The notes below the pieces were generated by a model. The model was not told where the DNA came from, searched no databases, and saw nothing but the letters and a program-made list of their open reading frames with translations. A stretch of DNA of 22,027 nucleotides from positions 1 through 22,027 of the forward strand of contig JAFDCW010000024.1 in the NCBI GenBank assembly GCA_019312705.1. Reading direction: 5' to 3'. Positions 16,403 through 22,027 of this stretch are shown here, piece after piece (within the stretch, counting starts at the first letter, position 1; every line of letters starts with the position of its first letter). This stretch comes from Deltaproteobacteria bacterium (GTDB lineage: Bacteria > Myxococcota > Polyangia > Polyangiales > B10-G4). The translations under genes were made by a program, and so were the position numbers.

Positions 16403-18148
16403 ATGGCGACGCCGCGCTTTCCCTTTCAGTTGAAGCTAATGCTCCTCGCGGGCGCTCTCGGCGTTGTGCCGACCGTGGCCGTTGGCATTGGCCTCATCGA
16501 CGTCAACGCCCGCGCGGTCGAGCGGGAGAGTCGGGCGCTGTCGATCGCCGTGGCCGACGGCGTCGTTCGCACCATCGAAGAGGAAGCGAGTCGGGTCGAG
16601 GCGACGCTCGCCTTGGCGGCCCACGTTCTGAGCGACCCGGAGGTCCCGCCCGATACCCGTGTTGCCCTCACCCCCGCCCTGGTCGAGGGGGATTCGGCGA
16701 TCGACCACCTAGCGATCTACGATGCCCGAGGCGGTCTCATCGATGTGGCCCGGGGCGCCGGGGCGGGCGTCGTCGAGGTCCCCGAGCAGATGCCGGCAGA
16801 GGTGCACGAGGCCCTCGGGGCCGTCGACCTCTTCGTCGGCCGCGCGGTGATGGCGGGCGGCGAGCCCCGGGTGCCCTTCGCCATGCCCATCGTCGTCGAC
16901 GGACGGCGAACGGGGTACGTCTACACCCGGGCCCGCCTCGTCGGCGTGCAGGCGCGAGTCGAACGCATTCACGAGGCCCAGTTCGCGGGGACCGAAGGCG
17001 TGATCTACGTCGTCGACGAAGACCTGCGTCTGCTCGCCCATCCCGACGCCGAACGTGCCCACGCGCTGCCGTCCTTCGACGACCGGGAGATCCTCCGTGG
17101 GGTGGACCCCGGGGCCCTCTCCCCGGGCGTTCCGCGCACGGGCGAGGTTCTCGTCGAGGGCAAAGAGGTCCTCGGTACGGTGGTCGGTCTCGAGGCGCGT
17201 CCGTGGGCCGTCGTCGTCGAGGTCCCTGTCGCGGTCGCCTATGCGTCGCTCGTAGAGATGCGTCGCCTGGTGATTCTCTCGACGACCGTCGCCGCGGTGC
17301 TGGCGTTTGCGTTCGCGTTTTTCCTCGCACGGCGAATCACCGCCCCCATCGGCTCACTCGTTTCCTTCGCGGGCGACCTCGCCCACCGGCGCTTCGACTC
17401 GCGCATCGCCCTCGAAACCGGCGACGAACTCGAGGTCCTGGCCGAGGCGATGAGTGGCGCGGCCGCCGCCCTCGAGGCGAGCGAGGCCCAGATCGGGCGG
17501 GAAGCGGCAATCCGGACGGATCTCGGCCGCTACCTGCCCGAGGAGCTGGTGGAAAAGGTGGTGGCCCGGGAGCAGGACATGGCCCTCGGGGGAGCCCGTC
17601 GCGAGATCACCGTCCTCTTCGCCGATGTCGTCGCGTTCACGCCCCTCACCGAGCGCCTCGGTCCGGAGGAGGTCGTCTCCCTCCTGAACGAGCTTTTCAC
17701 CGTGATGACCGAGCTGGTCTTCCGCCACGGCGGCACCGTCGACAAGTTCGTCGGCGACTGCGTGATGGCGGTATTCGGAGCGCCGACGGCCCAGGCCGAT
17801 CACGCCCGCCGCGCCCTGGACTGCGCCGAGGACATGATGCGCTGGCTCTCCACCGCCAACCCGGGATGGGAGGAGCGCTACGGCGCGACGGTACAGCTCG
17901 CGATAGGCGTGCACAGCGGAGAAGCGATCGTCGGCAACATCGGCTCGGAGCGACGCATGGAATACACGGCGATAGGCGACGTCGTGAACGTCGCGGCGCG
18001 CTTAGAAGCGATCGCACGCCCGATGCAGATTCTCGTTTCGGCGGCCACCAAAGATGCGGTGGGCGATAGTCACGATTTCGCGGAGATCGGCGAGCGGGTC
18101 CTCTCTGGGCGTCAAGACCCCGTCGAGCTGTGGGAGGTACGCTCGTGA
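16403..18148 (+). CDS. Membrane class III adenylate cyclase with periplasmic sensor and HAMP
   Basis: The 581-residue protein is predicted to make cyclic AMP from ATP. Transmembrane helices lie at about 9-31 and 289-309. Between them is a ~255-residue periplasmic region of Cache-like character (HLAIYDARGGLIDVARG; GVIYVVDEDLRLLAHPD). HAMP covers about 308-362. The catalytic domain (about 395-578) has metal-binding Asp408 (LFADVVAFT) and Asp452 (FVGDCVMAVFG). Adenine-selecting Lys448 and Thr522 (EYTAIGD) match the Lys/Thr pair of CyaB1-type adenylate cyclases. The transition-state residues are Asn529 and Arg533 (NVAAR). All key residues are present. It is first in an operon: its TGA overlaps the GTG of the kinase gene. 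Confidence 0.92.
   Translation: MATPRFPFQLKLMLLAGALGVVPTVAVGIGLIDVNARAVERESRALSIAVADGVVRTIEEEASRVEATLALAAHVLSDPEVPPDTRVALTPALVEGDSAIDHLAIYDARGGLIDVARGAGAGVVEVPEQMPAEVHEALGAVDLFVGRAVMAGGEPRVPFAMPIVVDGRRTGYVYTRARLVGVQARVERIHEAQFAGTEGVIYVVDEDLRLLAHPDAERAHALPSFDDREILRGVDPGALSPGVPRTGEVLVEGKEVLGTVVGLEARPWAVVVEVPVAVAYASLVEMRRLVILSTTVAAVLAFAFAFFLARRITAPIGSLVSFAGDLAHRRFDSRIALETGDELEVLAEAMSGAAAALEASEAQIGREAAIRTDLGRYLPEELVEKVVAREQDMALGGARREITVLFADVVAFTPLTERLGPEEVVSLLNELFTVMTELVFRHGGTVDKFVGDCVMAVFGAPTAQADHARRALDCAEDMMRWLSTANPGWEERYGATVQLAIGVHSGEAIVGNIGSERRMEYTAIGDVVNVAARLEAIARPMQILVSAATKDAVGDSHDFAEIGERVLSGRQDPVELWEVRS
18132..18138 (+). promoter_or_regulatory. Shine-Dalgarno site of the second kinase gene
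   Basis: GGGAGGT lies 6 nt before GTG 18145, inside the end of the cyclase gene. It chooses GTG 18145 (GTGA overlap) over the in-frame GTG at 18130, which would overlap the site itself. Confidence 0.7.
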
Positions 18149-19428
18149 GCGTCGACGTGCCGAAGGTCGGTGACATCGTCGCCCGCCGCTACCGCGTCGA
18201 GGAGCGCCTCGGTCACGGTTCGACTGGGGTCGTCTATCGGGCGACGCAGGTTCGCCTCGGTCGCGAGGTCGCACTGAAGGTGCTGCACCCGCGCTTCGTC
18301 ACGGACCCCCAGGCCCGAGCGCGTTTCGAACGGGAGGCGCGGGTCGCGTCGGCCCTCGACCACCCGAGCGCCGTGTCCGTCTACGATTTCGGAGAAGACG
18401 GCCACTGCCTCTACCTGACCATGGAGCTCCTCGAGGGGCGCACCCTCCGGCAGCGACTGTCGGAGCCCGGGGAGGTTCCAGTCGCCGAGATCCTGGACCT
18501 CGGGGCCCAGCTGGCCGACGTGCTTTCGGCCGCCCACCAGCTGCCCCTCGTTCATAGGGACCTCAAGCCGGCCAACGTCTTTCTCGTCCCGGCAGATGGA
18601 GAGCGTGCCGCCGGAGCCCGGGTCGTGGACTTTGGTCTCGCGTTCATCGCGGGGTCGGCCCGGGAGGACCGGATGACGGCTCACGGCGTCGTGACCGGGA
18701 CCCCGGAGTATCTGTCCCCGGAGCAGACCCGGGGCGGGGAGGTCGGCCCCCCGACCGACGTCTACGCTCTCGGCTGCATGCTCTACGAGTTGGTCACCGG
18801 GACGGTTCCCTTCCACGGGACCGACATGGAGGTTCTCACGAAGCAGATGTTCGCAGCGCCCCCTGCCCTCGGGGAGCACCACCGCACCGAACCGCTGCCG
18901 ACGGCTATCGATCGCCTCATCGTTCGCATGCTCGACAAGCGCCCGGCGCATCGTCCCGAAGCGATGGAGCTCGTAGTGGCCTTCGCCGACCTCGACCGGA
19001 CCCGCGACGAGGGCCCTCGCAACGACGCCCATCTTCTCGGTCGGACCGCGCGCATGGTGGGGCAGGCGCCGGGCGCCTCGGCGTCGGCCGGTGGGGAGGG
19101 CATCGAGGTCGCCGTGCTCGGCGATGTCGACGGCGAGCTGTGGGTCGCCCTCGCCGCAAACGGGATCGCCGCGTGGGCCGCAACTCCCAGTGATCTTCCG
19201 GCGAAGGCTCTGGTCTACGCTCCGGGGGCTCCGAGATCCGAAATTGCCCGACTCTGCGCTGATGGCTACACGGTCCTTTCCGACACCGACCCCGGTGACG
19301 CGACGCGCATCGGGGACCTAGTCTCGGCCGGTGCCGCCGAAGTCGTACTTCGCCCCGTCGCCGCCGAGGACCTCTCGCGGCGTCTACTCCGGGTCGCCCG
19401 CCGCCTCACCCGTGACGTCGGTGCCTGA
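18145..19428 (+). CDS. Soluble Ser/Thr kinase with a receiver-like C-terminal domain
   Basis: The 427-residue protein has a complete kinase domain (about 10-285): LGHGSTGVVYRA P-loop, Lys45 in VALKVL, HRDLKPAN (137-144), DFG (162-164) and TPEYLSPEQTRGG in the activation segment. There is no transmembrane helix. Residues about 319-421 look like an alpha/beta domain ending VVLRPVAAEDLSRRLLRVAR, which resembles the end of response-regulator receivers. The strand that should carry the phospho-acceptor Asp reads ALVYAP, and the usual Lys is Arg403, so it would be a non-phosphorylatable pseudo-receiver. This assignment is by pattern only. The gene is translationally coupled to the cyclase (GTGA overlap) and is followed after 17 bp by the LysM gene. 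Confidence 0.92.
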   Translation: MSVDVPKVGDIVARRYRVEERLGHGSTGVVYRATQVRLGREVALKVLHPRFVTDPQARARFEREARVASALDHPSAVSVYDFGEDGHCLYLTMELLEGRTLRQRLSEPGEVPVAEILDLGAQLADVLSAAHQLPLVHRDLKPANVFLVPADGERAAGARVVDFGLAFIAGSAREDRMTAHGVVTGTPEYLSPEQTRGGEVGPPTDVYALGCMLYELVTGTVPFHGTDMEVLTKQMFAAPPALGEHHRTEPLPTAIDRLIVRMLDKRPAHRPEAMELVVAFADLDRTRDEGPRNDAHLLGRTARMVGQAPGASASAGGEGIEVAVLGDVDGELWVALAANGIAAWAATPSDLPAKALVYAPGAPRSEIARLCADGYTVLSDTDPGDATRIGDLVSAGAAEVVLRPVAAEDLSRRLLRVARRLTRDVGA

Positions 19429-19445
19429 GTGAACGGTCTCGGCTG

Positions 19446-21839
19446 ATGAAGGGCGTCCGCTTCGCCTGCGTCTTGGGTCTCTCCGGTCTTTTGGGGACCC
19501 TGTGCCTCTCGGTCGGTCGGCCGAACCTAGCCGCCGCCCAGACCGGGACCTTCCGCTATCGAGTGCAGGCCGGCGACACCTGCGCGGGGATAGCCCGCCG
19601 CCTCTATGGAAGCTCACGCGACTACGAACGCATTCACGAGCTCAACCCCGGTCTCGGTCTGCCGCCTCACTCCCTCGAACCCGGCTCGGTCCTCGTCCTG
19701 CCGAGGCCCCCCGACGACGGACCCGACGCGCGCGTCACGGGCACCGAAAATGACGTCCGGGCCCGGGCGCCGGGGGGCCGCTTCGTCTCTGCGGCGGTTG
19801 GTGACGAACTCGTCCGAGGTCATCGCGTCGAGACCGGGGCGGATTCTTCCGCGGAGCTCACCTTTCGCGATCGTTCGACGGTCCAGATGCGTGAACGCAC
19901 GTTGGTCATCGTCTACGGCGGGAGCGAAAGACTAGCTCGGCGCCGCCGCGCAGCGAGCCTCGAGCGTGGTGTGCTCCGGGGGCGCCTCAGCGAGCTCACT
20001 GGGCGCCTCGCCGTCGATACGCCAGCGGGGACCGCGCGCATCGTTGGCGGAGATGCCATCGTCGCGGTGGGGGAAGACGGGGCGAGTCGCCTCGCGAACC
20101 ACGGCGGACGGAGCGCGACGATCACCGGGAATCGGGTGTCGGTCGAAGTCCCCCCGGGGACCGGTACCGTGGTGCGCCACGGCGCCCGCCCCTCGCCTCC
20201 ACGGCCACTGCCCGAGCCTCCCAGATGGAAGCCTGACCAACCAGGTCGCTTCGTCGGACTCACCGGCCGCGGCGGCACGGTGAGCGGGGAGTTCGAAGAC
20301 GCCGAGGGTGCTGTGGCCTACCGGATCGAAGTGGCCCGGCGCCCCGACGGAACCGACGTCGCCGCCGCGATCGAGGTGCCGGCGGTTTCGACGAACTTCC
20401 GAGTTCACCGGCTGCCGGCCGGCGTCTACTACGTCGCGGTGGCGACCATCGACGAGTGGCTGCTCGAAGGTCGCCCTTCGCCGCGCCGGGCGGTGCAGGT
20501 CCTCGAGGCCCGCATCATCCCCCCTGGGGGAGGCGAACCCGTGGTGGCGCCTTACGACCCGGGAGACCCTTCCCAGCCCGACCGTCCTCCGCGAGTCCTT
20601 CCGGGCACTTGGGTCGTTGCCCCGGTCGGATTCACCTGCGGCCTCCATGGGGGCGCCCTCGCGGGTATGAGCACCCTGCGCGGGGACGGGCGGACCGCAG
20701 TGGCCTGCAGCGACCCGGCCGGTCGTCCCGTTCCCTCCTTCGACGTCGTCCTCGAAGCCCCGATGATCACCGTTGACGATGGGGCTCCGGCGATCGTCCT
20801 CGACGGTGGTGCCGTGGTGATCGACCGGCGCGCCGAGGTGATGCTTCGATTGCGTGTCGACGGGCCCCTCGCTCTGCCCGCGGGTCTCGTGGCCTGGGGA
20901 CCCCCGGGGGTAGACGTGGGACGTCCGCGGCGGCTTCCCGGCAGCATGCTCGAGGTACCGGTCGCCGCTCTGACCGATGGTCCCTCGGAGTTCGCCATCA
21001 ACATCGGCGTGGCGGAGGGCAATGATCGCGTATCCTTGGGCCACGTCTCGGTCGTCGTACGAGCGCCCGACCCGGTCCGACCTCCTCATCCGTTGCGTTC
21101 CCCGGACGATGCACCGTCGCCCCGGACCATGGCCCTCGGCGCCTTCTCTCTGGCGCCCTCCGTCGATGCCGTCGCGCTGCTTCCGGTCGGGGAGGGCCGT
21201 GCCCGGTTTCACGGGGCCGCGTCCGCCATGAGCCAAGCCCGGGACGACGGCATCGGCACCTTCCGAGCAGACTTCGGCGCGCGCGCGCGTCCCTTCGGCA
21301 TCCCCCTCGAGGTGGGCTTCGATTGGGTCGTTGATGCTCGCGGCGACTACGACGTCGCGTCTCGCCTCGGTCACGGCGACCTCAGGGTATCGACGAGCGT
21401 CAGCTTCGATCTCTCGCCGGCACTTCGGCTGATCGGAGACGTGACGGCCTGGCTCCCGACCCACGCTGCGGTGGGCACTCTCGGCACCGTCCGCGTCGTT
21501 CCGTCCCTGTCCCTCGAAGGCAGCTTCGTTCGTCCGCTCTGGCTCCGGACTCGGCAGGCGGTCATCGCCGACACGACCGGTGACACGCTCTCGTGGGCAT
21601 CCGCCTACGGTGCCGATGTTCGGTTCTTCGACGACCGATTGACTCTCGGCGTCGAACTTCAATTCGTGGCGGGTCAGGTGTCCGGTACGGAAATGGTCGC
21701 CCTGGGCCTCGGGGCCGAGGCCGGATTTCTCGTCGGGCCGATGGAGATTCTACTCGGTCTACGTATGGGAGTTGGTCAAGACGCCGCTCCCATCTTTGGG
21801 GCCTTCACTGGGGTCGTAGCCCTCCGCTTTACCTTGTGA
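19446..21839 (+). CDS. LysM-FecR envelope protein with a C-terminal beta-barrel-like region
   Basis: The 797-residue exported protein has a signal peptide (about 1-31, cleavage near AAAQ). LysM (36-86) begins FRYRVQAGDTCAGIARRLYG and should bind peptidoglycan. A FecR-type beta domain covers about 104-244 (PGGRFVSAAVGDELVRG, ADSSAELTFRDRSTVQM, LAVDTPAGTARIVG). An Fn3-like segment at about 262-353 ends in LPAGVYYVAVATIDEWLLEG. Residues about 365-590 are beta-rich and unassigned. From about 595 amphipathic strands end in VVALRFTL, like an outer-membrane barrel. The protein could join the cell wall to the outer membrane and receive or pass an envelope signal. LysM-FecR pairing is common in Proteobacteria; here there is no partner ECF sigma factor. 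It is third in the cyclase-kinase operon and is followed by a strong terminator. Confidence 0.88.
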   Translation: MKGVRFACVLGLSGLLGTLCLSVGRPNLAAAQTGTFRYRVQAGDTCAGIARRLYGSSRDYERIHELNPGLGLPPHSLEPGSVLVLPRPPDDGPDARVTGTENDVRARAPGGRFVSAAVGDELVRGHRVETGADSSAELTFRDRSTVQMRERTLVIVYGGSERLARRRRAASLERGVLRGRLSELTGRLAVDTPAGTARIVGGDAIVAVGEDGASRLANHGGRSATITGNRVSVEVPPGTGTVVRHGARPSPPRPLPEPPRWKPDQPGRFVGLTGRGGTVSGEFEDAEGAVAYRIEVARRPDGTDVAAAIEVPAVSTNFRVHRLPAGVYYVAVATIDEWLLEGRPSPRRAVQVLEARIIPPGGGEPVVAPYDPGDPSQPDRPPRVLPGTWVVAPVGFTCGLHGGALAGMSTLRGDGRTAVACSDPAGRPVPSFDVVLEAPMITVDDGAPAIVLDGGAVVIDRRAEVMLRLRVDGPLALPAGLVAWGPPGVDVGRPRRLPGSMLEVPVAALTDGPSEFAINIGVAEGNDRVSLGHVSVVVRAPDPVRPPHPLRSPDDAPSPRTMALGAFSLAPSVDAVALLPVGEGRARFHGAASAMSQARDDGIGTFRADFGARARPFGIPLEVGFDWVVDARGDYDVASRLGHGDLRVSTSVSFDLSPALRLIGDVTAWLPTHAAVGTLGTVRVVPSLSLEGSFVRPLWLRTRQAVIADTTGDTLSWASAYGADVRFFDDRLTLGVELQFVAGQVSGTEMVALGLGAEAGFLVGPMEILLGLRMGVGQDAAPIFGAFTGVVALRFTL

Positions 21840-21851
21840 TTTCAAACAAGT

Positions 21852-21903
21852 GCGGCGGACTATACGGCCGCCTATGAGGTGCATTGCAAACTTGCGTTTG
21901 TGC
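21852..21903 (+). other. Two short hairpins in the operon trailer
   Basis: GCGGC (21852-21856) pairs with GCCGC (21867-21871). CAAAC (21887-21891) pairs with GTTTG (21896-21900) around a TTGC tetraloop, extendable by one G-U pair. They lie between the LysM stop and the main terminator, and this stretch is less GC-rich than the genes. They could be part of a structured 3' UTR or a small RNA. Confidence 0.4.
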
Positions 21904-21925
21904 CCCGATGTCCCGAAACTAGGAC

Positions 21926-21999
21926 GGGGTCTCCACTTGCCTTGTCGTCCTCGCCCCCCCTGAGGACGGCAATCCGCAGTGGGGGCCCCCTTTTTTTTT
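21926..21999 (+). terminator. Intrinsic terminator: long stem followed by nine T
   Basis: GGGGTCTCCAC (21926-21936) pairs with GTGGGGGCCCC (21979-21989) over 11 bp with two G-U pairs. Inside, TTGC (21937-21940) pairs with GCAA (21969-21972), and CGTCCTC (21946-21952) with GAGGACG (21962-21968) around a C-rich loop. After C21990 come nine T (21991-21999). It closes the cyclase-kinase-LysM operon. Confidence 0.85.
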
Positions 22000-22010
22000 C
22001 TATTTTGCGT

Positions 22011-22025
22011 CCCTCGGCGTGAGGG
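22011..22025. other. Small inverted repeat at the window edge
   Basis: CCCTC (22011-22015) and GAGGG (22021-22025) enclose a 5-nt loop right after the terminator. The window ends here, so the next feature cannot be seen. Confidence 0.3.
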
Positions 22026-22027
22026 GG

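Noticed and set aside
19932..21662. Minus-strand open frame of 576 codons opposite the LysM-FecR gene
   Set aside because: Low-complexity Arg/Gly/His composition and no recognisable motif, while the plus strand has clear LysM and FecR domains.
22000..22027. Start of a mobile element or origin because of the AT-richer end
   Set aside because: Only the terminator T-tract and a 5-bp inverted repeat are visible before the window ends; nothing supports a transposon end.

Overview
The window is a gene-dense, very GC-rich bacterial chromosome segment. Its content suggests a Myxococcota (Deltaproteobacteria, Polyangiales/Sandaracinus-like) genome: envelope lipoproteins with Cys-Gly-Gly or Cys-Gly-Asp lipoboxes, OmpA proteins with calcium-binding TSP3 repeats, AgmX-like domains, several Hanks-type Ser/Thr kinases, an FHA-sigma54 activator and a LysM/FecR envelope protein. 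This lineage is inferred from gene content only. No tRNA, rRNA, CRISPR, transposase or phage gene was seen.

Layout. (1) 2-8317, plus strand, envelope block: a 5'-truncated OmpA protein, an AgmX-like lipoprotein, a beta-helix lipoprotein overlapping an M28 peptidase by ATGA, and an FG-GAP/VCBS lipoprotein. (2) 8413-9228: trmO, a tRNA-t6A37 methyltransferase, convergent with the next block through a hairpin that holds both stop codons. (3) 9245-12472, minus strand: a predicted pseudokinase (10808-12472) followed by an apparently active membrane-tethered Ser/Thr kinase (9245-10741). (4) 12609-14598, plus strand: an OmpA/TSP3 protein split by a frameshift in its TSP3 repeats, with a good sigma54-type -24/-12 element just before its start codon. 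(5) 14653-16368, minus strand: an FHA-sigma54 activator and a small membrane protein. (6) 16403-21839, plus strand: a membrane class III adenylate cyclase, a soluble Ser/Thr kinase with a receiver-like C-terminal domain, and a LysM-FecR-beta-barrel protein. This three-gene unit is closed by a long stem and T9 terminator.

Blocks 5 and 6 are divergent from a gap of only 34 bp. Together they could form an envelope-sensing circuit: a cyclase with a periplasmic sensor, a kinase, a peptidoglycan/outer-membrane protein, and a phosphothreonine-reading (FHA) sigma54 activator. This is inference from gene order and domains. A second theme is transcription start. Six of the likely first-in-operon genes have a TANNNT box exactly 6-7 nt before the start codon and no Shine-Dalgarno sequence, as expected for leaderless mRNAs. 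Two overlapping downstream genes carry clear GGGAG-type ribosome binding sites. All intergenic gaps are under 140 bp, apart from the roughly 190-bp structured trailer at the right end.
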